The position numbers and the translations under genes were made by a program. The notes below the pieces were generated by a model. It worked only from the letters and a program-made list of their open reading frames with translations. It was not told the DNA's origin and ran no database searches. Below, one piece after another: positions 34,567 through 43,759 of a DNA stretch of 64,000 bases (within the stretch, counting starts at the first letter, position 1; every line of letters starts with the position of its first letter). Source of the stretch: Halomonas alkalicola (GTDB taxonomy: Bacteria; Pseudomonadota; Gammaproteobacteria; Pseudomonadales; Halomonadaceae); assembly GCF_030704205.1 (NCBI RefSeq), contig NZ_CP131913.1, forward strand, positions 2,232,001 to 2,296,000. The letters are read 5' to 3'.

Positions 34567-36660
34567 ATGGCTCGTATTGGAGGAGATGTCGGAGGGACCA
34601 ACACCGATATCATTCTGGAGACTTTCTCTTCTGATTCCGTAGGCGCTGGAACCTTCCGGCACAAGGTGCCGAGTACGACGCAGGACCAGTCGATAGGCGT
34701 TCTGCAAGGTGTTCTGGAGGTATGTGACAAGGCAGGAATCCAGAGGAGTGAGGTCAGCACTATCGTGCACGGCACAACCGTGGCGACGAATATCTCCATA
34801 GAACACAACGGGGCCGAAGTGGGCATGCTGACCACCAAGGGCTTCAGGGATATTCTCCATATCGGCAGGCACAAGCGGCCTCACAACTTTTCCCTCCACT
34901 TTGATGTTCCCTGGCAATCCAATCCGCTGGTGAAGCGACGGCACCGAATTCCCATTTCCGAGCGAATCCTGCCCCCCTCCGGTGAGGTGGAAGTGCCCCT
35001 CGATGAAGAAGAGGTCCGGCAGGCAGCCAGAAAATTCAAGGACGCAGGGATCAAGTCGGTAATTGTCGGTTTTCTCTTCTCCTTTCTCAACAAGGACCAT
35101 GAGCTCAGGGCGAAAGAGATCGTACTGGAAGAGATGCCGGACGCTTATGTGTGTTGCTCATGTGAAGTTGTAGATGCCATGAGGGAATACGAGCGGTTTT
35201 CCACCACCGCGATGAACGCCTATGTAGGTCCCAAGACATCAATGTACCTGAATAATCTCGAGCGTCAGCTCAAGGAGCATGGCATTGATGCTGACTTGAG
35301 AATCATTCAATCCAATGGCGGGCTAGCGACAGTAGATAGCTGCTGTGAGAAGCCGGTAAATATTCTGATGTCAGGGCCGGCCGGCGGTGTTATCGGTGGA
35401 AGCTTCTTTGCCGATCTCGATGCGGAAAAGAATATTATCACCGTGGATATCGGTGGGACCTCGGCCGATATATCTACCCTGGCAGAGGGTGATATCAAGA
35501 TCATGAATCCACGGGATTCTTATGTGGCTGGGCATCCGGTGATGGTTCCCATGATTGACCTGATCACCATCGGTGCCGGCGGTGGTTCAATTGCCTATAT
35601 CGATGAGGCAGGTGGTTTTCAGGTGGGACCGCGCTCGGCGGGGTCAATGCCTGGCCCGGCCTGCTATGGGCGTGGAGGGGAAGAGCCGACGGTAACAGAC
35701 GCCAATATTCTTCTGGGCCGGCTGGATCCGGACCAGATGCTGGGTGGGGATCTGAAGATCGACGCTAGCCTGTCCCATAAGGCCATCAAGGAAAAGATTG
35801 CTGACCCCCTCGGAATGAGTGTCAAGGACGCTGCGCTCGGAATAATCAAGATCGTCAATAACAACATGGCACTTGCCATTCGCTCCAATTCGGTCGCCAG
35901 GGGAGTGGACCCCAGGGAGTTCATGCTGATGCCATTCGGAGGGGCTGGGCCCGTTCATGGCCCAGCACTGGCAGAGGAAGTGAATGCAAAAGGCGTGATC
36001 GCCCCTCCTGCACCTGGCATCACGTCAGCCGCCGGGCTGTTGACCACCAGCCTTCAGTACGAGGTGACGAGGTCATATCTGTGCGAACTGACCTCAATTC
36101 GTGGCAATCAGTTCGAGGTGCTTCAGTCGCTGCTCAAGGATCTTGATGACGAGGCCACAAACAAGCTGATCAAGGATGGTGTGGAGCCTTCTCACATCAG
36201 ACTGACTCGGTTTGCCGAGTGTCGCTATCATGGCCAAGGCTTCGAGCTTCGAGCCGAAATACCAGACGGTGAACTGAGCAGCGATTCGATTCAACAAGTG
36301 ATCGAGAATTTCCACCGGCAGCATGATACCGATTACGGCTATCGATACGATGAGGCTGAAGTCGAGCTCGTGACACTTCGTGTCGTCGGCGAGTCTGCCT
36401 CAAGAATTCTGGAATGGAAGGAGCTGGCGCCAGCCGAAGGCAACAGTCTTGAAGAAGCTTTCATGTATGAAAGAGAAACCACGTTTGACGCTGGTCAAAC
36501 TCTCATTACGCCTCGCTACGACCGAAGCAAACTCATGAGGGGCCATGTTATTTCCGGTCCTGCACTGATCATGCAGGATGACTCCACGTCTCTAGTGCCG
36601 CCGGGGTGGAGCGCATCTGTATCAAGATTCGGAAATCTGATGATCTCGAAATCCAGCTAA
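34567..36660 (+). CDS. hyuA: ATP-dependent hydantoinase/oxoprolinase subunit HyuA (N-methylhydantoinase A)
   Basis: A 697-residue HyuA protein. It begins with the actin-like ATPase phosphate loop ARIGGDVGGTNTDIILE, then VHGTTVATNISIE, SGPAGGVIGG, ITVDIGGTSADIS and GAGGGSIAYID. HyuA and HyuB together open the hydantoin ring at the cost of ATP. For N-methylhydantoin the product is N-carbamoylsarcosine, the substrate of the amidase encoded at 40214. The ATG 34567 was preferred to an upstream in-frame GTG (34555), which is inside the Shine-Dalgarno zone. hyuB follows 18 bp later. 5-oxoprolinase or acetone carboxylase relatives share the fold, but context favours hydantoinase. Confidence 0.88.
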   Translation: MARIGGDVGGTNTDIILETFSSDSVGAGTFRHKVPSTTQDQSIGVLQGVLEVCDKAGIQRSEVSTIVHGTTVATNISIEHNGAEVGMLTTKGFRDILHIGRHKRPHNFSLHFDVPWQSNPLVKRRHRIPISERILPPSGEVEVPLDEEEVRQAARKFKDAGIKSVIVGFLFSFLNKDHELRAKEIVLEEMPDAYVCCSCEVVDAMREYERFSTTAMNAYVGPKTSMYLNNLERQLKEHGIDADLRIIQSNGGLATVDSCCEKPVNILMSGPAGGVIGGSFFADLDAEKNIITVDIGGTSADISTLAEGDIKIMNPRDSYVAGHPVMVPMIDLITIGAGGGSIAYIDEAGGFQVGPRSAGSMPGPACYGRGGEEPTVTDANILLGRLDPDQMLGGDLKIDASLSHKAIKEKIADPLGMSVKDAALGIIKIVNNNMALAIRSNSVARGVDPREFMLMPFGGAGPVHGPALAEEVNAKGVIAPPAPGITSAAGLLTTSLQYEVTRSYLCELTSIRGNQFEVLQSLLKDLDDEATNKLIKDGVEPSHIRLTRFAECRYHGQGFELRAEIPDGELSSDSIQQVIENFHRQHDTDYGYRYDEAEVELVTLRVVGESASRILEWKELAPAEGNSLEEAFMYERETTFDAGQTLITPRYDRSKLMRGHVISGPALIMQDDSTSLVPPGWSASVSRFGNLMISKSS

Positions 36661-36678
36661 GGCAGAGAGGGTAGCAAG

Positions 36679-38439
36679 ATGGAAAACAAGAAAGTTGACC
36701 CTATCACCATGCAAGTGATAAGTGGCGCACTGGACACCATTGCCGAAGAAATGGGGCATGTTCTCTACAGGATGTCGTTCTCTTCGATCATTCGGGAGTC
36801 ACAGGACCTGGGTGCCGGCCTGTTTGATAAAGACTATCAGACGATCTGTGAGTCAGAGTCGACGCCAATGCACATCGGGTCAATCCCGGCTTACCTGAGA
36901 GGCGTCGAGCAGACCCTCCAGGGCGGCGAGTGGCATGAGGGGGATGTGGTTGTTCATAATCATCCATACTACGGTTCAAGTCATACTCCGGACCTGGCGA
37001 TCATTATCCCGATTTTTTATCAAGGAGAGCTGGTCGGGTTCTCTGCCAATACGGCTCACCATATCGATATTGGTGCCGCAACGCCTGGGCTTATCATCGA
37101 TGTGGGCGATGTCTATGCAGAAGGGATGCTGTTTGCAGGCCTGAAGCTTTATGAGAAGGGCCAGAAGAACGAAGGCCTTGCGAAGATGATCACGGCTAAC
37201 AGCCGGGCCTCTGTGCAGCTGATGCGAGATATCGAGGCTCAGATAGCCTCGGCCCAGCTCGGGGTCAGACGGTTTCAGCAGCTGCTTGATAAGTATGGGA
37301 AAGAGTTCACATTCTCGGCCATTTACCAGCTGATGGACTACTCCGAGAAAATGCTGAGAAACAAGATTGCCGAGATACCCGACGGTGAGTACAGGGCAGA
37401 AGGGTTTCTTGACGACGATGGAAGAAACCGTGAGGTGCAGCTGCCCGTCGTGGTAACGGTAAAGGTCAAGGGAGATTCCGTGACCGTCGATCTGACAGGG
37501 TCAGCCGATCAGACGCCTACCGCATACAATGTTCCTTTCGAAGGCTCCTGCAAGGTGGCGGCCTATGCCGGTTTCAGGAAGTTGCTTCTTGACGCCAGCA
37601 AGCTGGAAGTTCCCATTCCGTCGAATGAGGGTTCCTTTCGACCCATTGATGTCTTCGCACCAGAGGGCACCATATTCAACCCCATTTTCCCGGCAGCCGC
37701 TGAGGCGCGCTTTACGCAGTGTAATATGATGATCGACCTGATCATCAAGGCGTTGGCTCCGGTTCTTCCTGACCAGACCATCGCTGGAAGTTCCGCTGCC
37801 ATTTCCTTTGCCTCCTATGCCGGCGTGAAGGACGATGGGAATTACTGGGTCTTCCTCGAAGTCAACGAGGGCGCCTATGGTGGACGACCCCACTCTGACG
37901 GCCCGGACTCGATCGATAACCTGATGGCGAATACCCGGAATAATCCCATCGAGGACCTGGGCATGCATCTGCCAATGATCTGTGATCGGTACGAGCTGCG
38001 CGATGATGTCATGCCTGGTGCAGGAAAGTACCGGGGCGGTATCGGTGTTGTCAAAGCCCAGCGCGTTCTGACGCCAGGCTTCATCACACACGAAAGTGAG
38101 CGACATACCCATGTTCCCTGGGGAGCCTTCGGTGGATCGGAGGGGGCCGTTGGAAAATGTGACATTTACAACTACGACTCCAAGGGAGAGGTCAAGAGCA
38201 TGCCCTCCAAGTTCTCCGGGTATGCCACCAAGGCCAATGATGTCATGGCATTCTATGCTCCCTGTGGTGGAGGGTATGGCAACCCCCTGGAGCGCCCCCC
38301 TGAACAGGTGAGGGAAGACGTTCTTGATGATTTCTGTACCGTAGAACACGCCTATGAGGCCTATGGTGTCGTACTCGACAAGAACCTCGAGATCGATCGA
38401 TTAGCAACGGCCGCGAGGCGCAGTGAAATGGGGGGCTGA
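36679..38439 (+). CDS. hyuB: ATP-dependent hydantoinase subunit HyuB (N-methylhydantoinase B)
   Basis: A 586-residue HyuB protein, the partner of HyuA. Typical segments are DPITMQVISGALDTIAEEMG, SSIIRESQDLGAGLFD, VVHNHPYYGSSHTPDLAIIIP and HHIDIGAATPG (metal-site-like histidines), GRPHSDGPDS, and the C-terminal PCGGGYGNPLERPPEQVREDV (in parts). It follows hyuA by 18 bp with GAGAGGG as Shine-Dalgarno. A strong terminator ends the pair at 38449-38484. Composition matches hyuA and the adjacent NCS1 gene, all poorer in G+C than the flanks, so the block was probably gained together. Confidence 0.88.
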   Translation: MENKKVDPITMQVISGALDTIAEEMGHVLYRMSFSSIIRESQDLGAGLFDKDYQTICESESTPMHIGSIPAYLRGVEQTLQGGEWHEGDVVVHNHPYYGSSHTPDLAIIIPIFYQGELVGFSANTAHHIDIGAATPGLIIDVGDVYAEGMLFAGLKLYEKGQKNEGLAKMITANSRASVQLMRDIEAQIASAQLGVRRFQQLLDKYGKEFTFSAIYQLMDYSEKMLRNKIAEIPDGEYRAEGFLDDDGRNREVQLPVVVTVKVKGDSVTVDLTGSADQTPTAYNVPFEGSCKVAAYAGFRKLLLDASKLEVPIPSNEGSFRPIDVFAPEGTIFNPIFPAAAEARFTQCNMMIDLIIKALAPVLPDQTIAGSSAAISFASYAGVKDDGNYWVFLEVNEGAYGGRPHSDGPDSIDNLMANTRNNPIEDLGMHLPMICDRYELRDDVMPGAGKYRGGIGVVKAQRVLTPGFITHESERHTHVPWGAFGGSEGAVGKCDIYNYDSKGEVKSMPSKFSGYATKANDVMAFYAPCGGGYGNPLERPPEQVREDVLDDFCTVEHAYEAYGVVLDKNLEIDRLATAARRSEMGG

Positions 38440-38448
38440 GACCACCAG

Positions 38449-38484
38449 AAAACAGGGGTGAAGGGTCACTTCTCACCCCTGTTT
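38449..38484 (+). terminator. Rho-independent terminator after hyuB
   Basis: AAACAGGGGTGA (38450-38461) and TCACCCCTGTTT (38473-38484) form a perfect 12-bp stem with an 11-nt loop, followed by CCTTTCCC. It begins 10 bp after the hyuB stop. This is the clearest terminator in the window. Confidence 0.75.
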
Positions 38485-38525
38485 CCTTTCCCGACGAACA
38501 ATCTCAATATCTCAAGGGTAAACCC

Positions 38526-40043
38526 ATGACTACATCAGATACTGGTGTTGCCAGCAGCTCTTTGTCAAAAGAGTCTGAAAAGAATCATCTCCTGGAAGAA
38601 TCCATACTTCCCGTTTCCAATAATCAGAGGCCGATTAGCGCCCTCGGATTCGTATGGATCTGGGTGGGTATCGCTGTAATGATTGCCACCTTTCAGCTAG
38701 GCGCCAATGGCATTACCGGTGTGCCACTCGCGAATGTTGTGCTGATAATTTTCTTTGCCAATGTGGTGCTGGCCTTGTTGATGCTGTTGACCGCTGACAT
38801 AGGGACCGAGCATGGGCTATCATTCTCTGTCTACTTGAGAGCTCCCTTCGGTGTCTACGGCACCCACTTCCCATCTGTGTTTCGCGGTATCGTGGCAGCC
38901 ATCTGGTTCGGCATTCAAACTTATCTCGGGGCATTGGCGCTAAACGGTATCTTTGAGTATCTGACCGGTTTCTCAAGCTGGGCCCTTTGGTATGTTGTTT
39001 TTGCTGCTGTTCAGGTGGCCAATACGGCGATGGGCATCAAGGCGGTCGAACGACTCGCCGCTATTGCGGCCCCTGCCATTCTGGCGATTTCTATCTGGAT
39101 GTACTTTACGCTAGATGTTCTTGCACAAACTCAAGGTATCAATATATGGAGGTTTGTCGGCGATCAGAATATAACGGTTCTCACTCTCTTTCTCGCCAAT
39201 GTGGCGTTCTGGTCTACCTTGGCCATTGATATTCCTAACATTACGCGCTTTGTAAAATCTCCCTCTGGCGAAAGGCGTTTCTTTCATCGTAACAAGAATG
39301 TACTGCTGGCGCAGCTGCTTGCGCTTCCCGCCACTCAAGCCTGGATCGCCTTGATCGGTGCCGTATCCTTTATTGCCGCAGGTGACTGGAACCCTGTCAC
39401 CGTCATCCAGGGGCAGGGTGAGGGCCTGAGCCTGATTATTCTCCTGGTTCTCGTAATACTTGCGCAATGGTCCACCAACAATGCGGCCAACCTGATCCCT
39501 GCGGCGCTCGCCTTTGTCAATGCTGGAGCACCCAGGGTGTCCTATCCTGTTGCGGTGGCCATGGCCGCAGTAGGGGGTACGCTGTTCATGCCCTGGAAGA
39601 TTCTTGATAACCTTTTCACCTTCCTTTTCTCTTATGGAGCCTTTCTTTCTGCCATCGGTGGCATCATGGTGGCCGATTATTATCTTCTCAGGAAAAGGCG
39701 CCTGAACGTACCCGAGCTTTATCGGGAGGGCGGCCAGTTCTATTACTTCAAGGGATTCAATCCGGCAGGCATCATTGCGTGGGCGGTGGCGGGCACTGTG
39801 GCCTTCTATTCGTCGCAGTGGGCATTTGTCTTCGGTTTCCTGTTGGGTGCGCTGATTTACTTCGCCATCATGCGGCTGTTCGTGATGAAGCGGTTTACAC
39901 AGGTTGAGTGTTCCGCGGCTGATGGCGATAACTACCTAGGAACCACCGTGGGTTATAACTGGGTTTATGAGCGGGAAACGCGAGCCTTCAAGCGAGTCCA
40001 ATCCAGTGAACTGGAAAAAGGGATTTCTCGCGAGGACCTATAA
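38526..40043 (+). CDS. NCS1-family permease, Mhp1/allantoin-permease-like
   Basis: A 505-residue NCS1 symporter with about 12 helices. It is longer than the CodB-like protein at 29573 and resembles the hydantoin/allantoin branch: LGFVWIWVGIAVMIATFQLG, FGVYGTHFPSVFRGIVAAIWFGIQTY (in parts), NITRFVKSP, and GIMVADYYLLRKRRLNVPELY. Its place between hyuB and N-carbamoylsarcosine amidase suggests uptake of N-methylhydantoin or creatinine. It starts 86 bp after the hyuB stop, beyond the terminator, so it may have its own promoter. Low-G+C composition is shared with hyuAB. Confidence 0.85.
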   Translation: MTTSDTGVASSSLSKESEKNHLLEESILPVSNNQRPISALGFVWIWVGIAVMIATFQLGANGITGVPLANVVLIIFFANVVLALLMLLTADIGTEHGLSFSVYLRAPFGVYGTHFPSVFRGIVAAIWFGIQTYLGALALNGIFEYLTGFSSWALWYVVFAAVQVANTAMGIKAVERLAAIAAPAILAISIWMYFTLDVLAQTQGINIWRFVGDQNITVLTLFLANVAFWSTLAIDIPNITRFVKSPSGERRFFHRNKNVLLAQLLALPATQAWIALIGAVSFIAAGDWNPVTVIQGQGEGLSLIILLVLVILAQWSTNNAANLIPAALAFVNAGAPRVSYPVAVAMAAVGGTLFMPWKILDNLFTFLFSYGAFLSAIGGIMVADYYLLRKRRLNVPELYREGGQFYYFKGFNPAGIIAWAVAGTVAFYSSQWAFVFGFLLGALIYFAIMRLFVMKRFTQVECSAADGDNYLGTTVGYNWVYERETRAFKRVQSSELEKGISREDL

Positions 40044-40213
40044 GCTTTCTCGATGCCGGTCAGGACGCATTGTTGATCTGAGCGGCATCAATCTTCCCAA
40101 AAATGTAATTAGACGGCATCAAACGGTATGGTTAATCTTCAAGTTGCCAACGGCACAAGACTTATAAGTGCATTCAACCAGGCAACAAGTTTCTTTTATC
40201 TGGAGCAAATGAA
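40044..40213 (+). promoter_or_regulatory. Gap before N-carbamoylsarcosine amidase, with a 10-bp palindrome
   Basis: No gene. An A/T-rich stretch contains the perfect palindrome ACTTATAAGT (40160-40169), 44 bp before the amidase ATG, and a TATAAG that could be a -10 element. The G+C content changes here from the AT-richer NCS1 gene to the GC-richer amidase. Confidence 0.3.
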
Positions 40214-40915
40214 ATGTCCCAAGATCTGATGGCAATGCTGACCCAGGCTTTCGACGAATCTACCAAGCTTTATCAGGAGCGTGGCTTTCAACGCCGTGTC
40301 GGTTTCGGCAAGAAGCCGGCGCTGGTGAGTGTGGATCTCGCCAACGCCTGGACCCGTCCGGGTAATCCCTTCACCTGCGACCAGGAGAAGATGGATAACG
40401 AGATCATTCCCGGCATGCAGCGGCTCCTCAAGGCATTCCGCGCCGCGAAGCTGCCGGTCATCCACGTGACGACGGCCTACGAGATCACCGATCGCAACGC
40501 GCCCTTCACCGATATGGGCCTGTGGCACAACAAGATCCCCGTCGATGTCGTCGATCTTGCCGACAAGGAGCTGTGGGCCATCGATTCGCGCATCGCCCCG
40601 GTCGAGGGTGAATATACGCTGCTGAAGAAGCGTGCCTCGTCCTTCCACGGCACCGAACTCGCCGGCATCCTGCGGGCCAACGGCGTCGACACCATCCTCG
40701 TGACCGGTGTGACGGCCTGCGCCTGTGTGCGCCAGACGATCTGTGACGGCATTGCCGACGGTTTCCGTCCCATCGCGGTCAAGGAGTGCATCGGCGATCG
40801 TGTGCCGGGAGCCGTCGCCTGGAACCTGTTCGATATCGATGCCAAGTTCGGGGATGTCGAGTCCGTCGATCGCTGCATCGACTACATCGAGACCATCGCC
40901 CAGTCCCAATCCTGA
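40214..40915 (+). CDS. N-carbamoylsarcosine amidohydrolase
   Basis: A 233-residue cysteine hydrolase of the isochorismatase-like family. It converts N-carbamoylsarcosine to sarcosine, CO2 and ammonia. Expected catalytic triad: Asp41 (VSVDLANAW), Lys138/139 (LLKKRASSFHGTEL) and Cys171 (VTACACVRQT). The start MSQDLMAMLTQAFDESTKLY resembles N-carbamoylsarcosine amidases, which have a longer N-terminus than nicotinamidases. It is the last enzyme of the creatinine-to-sarcosine route seen in this window, directly before the glyA-sox cluster that uses sarcosine. Confidence 0.88.
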   Translation: MSQDLMAMLTQAFDESTKLYQERGFQRRVGFGKKPALVSVDLANAWTRPGNPFTCDQEKMDNEIIPGMQRLLKAFRAAKLPVIHVTTAYEITDRNAPFTDMGLWHNKIPVDVVDLADKELWAIDSRIAPVEGEYTLLKKRASSFHGTELAGILRANGVDTILVTGVTACACVRQTICDGIADGFRPIAVKECIGDRVPGAVAWNLFDIDAKFGDVESVDRCIDYIETIAQSQS

Positions 40916-41042
40916 GCCTTTCCTCGGCTCTTCGAACAGGCAGCGAGCCCCGCGGGCTCGCTGCCTGCTTTCTGTGCTTGGCGGGTTGGCTGCACGACAA
41001 AGTATGCTGGCAGCCGGAACCGGACCCTCAGGCGGTAATGCG

Positions 41043-42098
41043 ATGCTGGCAGGCATGACCCTCAATCCTTCCCCTCAAGGCGAGCCCCTCTCCGTGGGCT
41101 TCGTCCTGCTGCACCGCTTCACCCTACTGCCCTTCGCCGCCTTCGTCGACTGCCTGCGGCTGGCCGCCGACGAGGGGGACCGCAGCCGCCCGCTGCACTG
41201 TCATTGGACCTTCATGACCAGCACCGGCCAGGAGGCCGTCTCCAGCTGTGGCGCTGCCATTTCCCCCTGCCTGTCGTTTCGGGAGCCCGCCGAGTTCGAC
41301 TACATCGTGGTGATCGGTGGCGTTCAGGACGAGCGCGACCGGGCGGATACCACGGCCCTGGCCTACCTGCGCCAGGCGGCCAGCGCCGGGGTACCGCTGG
41401 TGGGGCTGTGCACCGGGGTCTTCGCCCTGATCCAGGCGGGGCTGATGACGGGGCGGCGCTGCTGCGTCAGCTGGTACCACCACCGCGACATGGTGCAGCG
41501 CTTTCCGGCCATCCAGCCGGTGGCCGACCGCCTCTACATCGACGACGGCGACCGGCTCACCTGTGCGGGCGGCGCGGCGGCGGCCGATCTGGCCGCCTAT
41601 CTGGTCGAGCGCCACCTGGGCAAGGCCTGGGCCATGAAGAGCCTGCATATCATGCTGCTCGACGAGGCTCGTGCCGGCACCCAGCCCCAGCCGCAGCCGG
41701 TGGTGTTCGGCAAGATCGAGGATCGTCTGGTGCGCCGCGCCATCGCCGTGCTCGAGCAGCACCTGGGCGAGGCGATCTCCATGGAGGCGCTGGCCGAGCG
41801 GGTCGGCACCTCGCGGCGCAACCTGGAGCGCCGCTTTCAGGAAACCCTGGGCGTGGGGCCCCAGAAGTTCGCCCGGGACCTGCGTCTGCGCTACGGCGTA
41901 TGGCTGCTGCACTACACCGGCAAGAGCATCACCGAGATCGGCGAGCGCTGCGGCTTTGCCGATACCGCCCACTTCTCACGCCACTTCCGCAGCGCCTTCG
42001 GCATGCCGCCGTCGGAGATGCGCAAGCGCGCCGGTGAGCCGGGCGGCGATCGCGTCGACCCCTTCTTCCTGCATATCGAGGGCCGTCCGGCGCTCTGA
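41043..42098 (+). CDS. GlxA/AraC-family regulator, GbdR/SouR-like
   Basis: About 351 residues. N-terminal DJ-1/PfpI-like sensor (about 15-205; YIVVIGGVQDERD, PLVGLCTGVFALIQAGLM) and C-terminal AraC HTH pair (about 245-335; ISMEALAERVGTSRRNLERRF and GKSITEIGERCGFADTAHFSRHF, quoted in parts). In Pseudomonas, GbdR (glycine betaine/dimethylglycine) and SouR (sarcosine) share this architecture and activate glyA-sox genes. It lies directly upstream of glyA-soxBDAG, so one of those roles is likely. ATG 41055 is an alternative start 4 codons inside. Longer frames reaching 40725 overlap the amidase gene and are rejected. Confidence 0.8.
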   Translation: MLAGMTLNPSPQGEPLSVGFVLLHRFTLLPFAAFVDCLRLAADEGDRSRPLHCHWTFMTSTGQEAVSSCGAAISPCLSFREPAEFDYIVVIGGVQDERDRADTTALAYLRQAASAGVPLVGLCTGVFALIQAGLMTGRRCCVSWYHHRDMVQRFPAIQPVADRLYIDDGDRLTCAGGAAAADLAAYLVERHLGKAWAMKSLHIMLLDEARAGTQPQPQPVVFGKIEDRLVRRAIAVLEQHLGEAISMEALAERVGTSRRNLERRFQETLGVGPQKFARDLRLRYGVWLLHYTGKSITEIGERCGFADTAHFSRHFRSAFGMPPSEMRKRAGEPGGDRVDPFFLHIEGRPAL

Positions 42099-42405
42099 TC
42101 TTCTCATGGCGGATCAGCCGCCTTCCCCAGTGTCACGGTGAGTGCCATGTCTCCCGCGTGAGGCGCCCCCGTGCCCGCGCAGGCAGGCTTTCGGGATTCC
42201 CGCTCGGCCCGGGCGTTCCGGAAGTCTGTCGCATCTGTTCAATTCTTGTCTTCCTGCCTCGCCTTTAATCGGAGGGTGAGCCCGATGAGCTGCGCAGCGG
42301 TTATCTGCGCATAAGGATTTCAAATTTTTAACGCGGGCGGGTCACCGATAGATTCGAGTCATAACCTGCCTGCCACGTCACTACCGATAACAACAGGAGT
42401 CCGTC
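42099..42405 (+). promoter_or_regulatory. glyA-sox promoter region with TGCGCAG-N7-CTGCGCA dyad
   Basis: A 307-bp gene-free region. The notable element is a perfect 7-bp inverted repeat TGCGCAG (42291-42297) and CTGCGCA (42305-42311), about 95-115 bp before the glyA ATG. It is followed by an A/T-rich patch (ATTTCAAATTTTTAA, 42317-42331) suited to a promoter. The regulator upstream may bind here. A CAGGAG Shine-Dalgarno precedes glyA. I find no glycine-riboswitch-like CACCGAAG elements. Confidence 0.4.
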
Positions 42406-43710
42406 ATGAACCCGATTTCTCTCGCCGCCTTCGATTCCCAGGTCGCCGCCGCCATCGCCGATGAGGTGGTACGCCAGGAGGCGCACGTCGAGCTGATCGC
42501 TTCCGAGAACTACGCCAGCCGGGCGGTGATGGAGGCTCAGGGCACCCAGCTGACCAACAAGTACGCCGAGGGCTACCCGGGCAAGCGCTACTACGGCGGC
42601 TGCGAGCACGTCGACGTGGTGGAGCAGCTGGCCATCGACCGCGCCTGCGACCTGTTCGGCGCCGACTACGCCAACGTCCAGCCGCACTCCGGCGCCCAGG
42701 CCAACGCCGCGGCCTTCATGGCCCTGGTCAAGCCGGGCGACACCGTGCTGGGCATGAGCCTGGCCCACGGTGGCCACCTGACCCACGGGGCGGCGCCGAA
42801 CTTCTCCGGCAAGCACTACCACGCCGTGCAGTACGGCCTGAACCCGGAGACCGGCGAGATCGACTACGAGGAGGTCGAGCGCCTGGCGCGCAGCCACAAG
42901 CCCAAGCTGATCATCGCCGGCTTCTCCGCCTACGCCCGGGTCGTCGACTGGCGCCGCTTCCGCGCCATCGCCGACGAGGTGGGCGCCTGGTTCATGGTCG
43001 ACATGGCCCACGTGGCGGGCCTGGTCGCTGCCGGCCTCTACCCGAGCCCGCTGCCCCACGCCCACGTGGTCACCACCACCACCCACAAGACCCTGCGCGG
43101 CCCCCGCGGCGGCCTGATCCTCTCCGCCCACGGCGATGCGGACCTCTACAAGAAGCTCAATGGCGCGGTCTTCCCGGGCCAGCAGGGCGGTCCGCTGATG
43201 CACGTCATCGCCGCCAAGGCGGTGGCCTTCAAGGAGGCCATGAGCCAGGCGTTCGTGCAGTACCAGCAGCGGGTGATCGACAACGCCCGGGCCATGGCCG
43301 GGGTGTTCGTGGAGCGCGGCTATGACGTCGTCTCCGGCGGCACCGACGACCACCTCTTCCTGGTTTCGCTGATCAAGCAGGGTGTGACCGGCAAGGACGC
43401 CGATGCGGCGCTGGGCCGCGCCCATATCACCGTCAACAAGAACGCCGTGCCCAACGACCCCCAGAGCCCCTTCGTCACCTCCGGCCTGCGCATCGGCACC
43501 CCGGCGGTGACCACCCGCGGCTTCGATGCGGCCGAGTGCACCGAGCTGGCCGGCTGGATCTGCGACATCCTCGATGTGCTGGCCGAGCAGCGCAACAGCG
43601 ATGCCGTGGAGGCCGAGGTGCGCGAGAAGGTCGCCGCGCTCTGCGAGCGCCATCCGGTCTACGCCACCGCCTCCAGCGAAGCCCCGGCACGCGAAACCGC
43701 CACCGCCTGA
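42406..43710 (+). CDS. glyA: Serine hydroxymethyltransferase
   Basis: A 434-residue PLP enzyme interconverting glycine plus 5,10-methylene-tetrahydrofolate and serine plus tetrahydrofolate. Motifs: [28 protein letters not shown] (in parts), HGGHLTHG, and the PLP lysine Lys228 in [14 protein letters not shown]. It heads the soxBDAG operon, as in Pseudomonas glyA1: sarcosine oxidase makes glycine and methylene-THF, exactly its two substrates. This is probably the catabolic isozyme, with a housekeeping glyA elsewhere. Confidence 0.96.
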   Translation: MNPISLAAFDSQVAAAIADEVVRQEAHVELIASENYASRAVMEAQGTQLTNKYAEGYPGKRYYGGCEHVDVVEQLAIDRACDLFGADYANVQPHSGAQANAAAFMALVKPGDTVLGMSLAHGGHLTHGAAPNFSGKHYHAVQYGLNPETGEIDYEEVERLARSHKPKLIIAGFSAYARVVDWRRFRAIADEVGAWFMVDMAHVAGLVAAGLYPSPLPHAHVVTTTTHKTLRGPRGGLILSAHGDADLYKKLNGAVFPGQQGGPLMHVIAAKAVAFKEAMSQAFVQYQQRVIDNARAMAGVFVERGYDVVSGGTDDHLFLVSLIKQGVTGKDADAALGRAHITVNKNAVPNDPQSPFVTSGLRIGTPAVTTRGFDAAECTELAGWICDILDVLAEQRNSDAVEAEVREKVAALCERHPVYATASSEAPARETATA

Positions 43711-43720
43711 ACCCCGTGGA

Positions 43721-43745
43721 ACCGGCCCCGTTCGGCGGGGCCGGT
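43721..43745 (+). other. Intercistronic hairpin between glyA and soxB
   Basis: ACCGGCCCCG-TTCGG-CGGGGCCGGT is a perfect 10-bp GC-rich stem with a 5-nt loop, ending 14 bp before soxB ATG 43760. GGAGAG between it and the ATG remains free for ribosome binding. No T-tract follows. It more likely sets a processing or attenuation point that makes glyA and soxBDAG levels differ than a full stop. Confidence 0.5.
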
Positions 43746-43759
43746 CGAGGAGAGACGAG

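Noticed and set aside
42099..42405. Possible glycine riboswitch before glyA
   Set aside because: The region has no CACCGAAG-like core or tandem aptamer layout; only a short DNA dyad was found.
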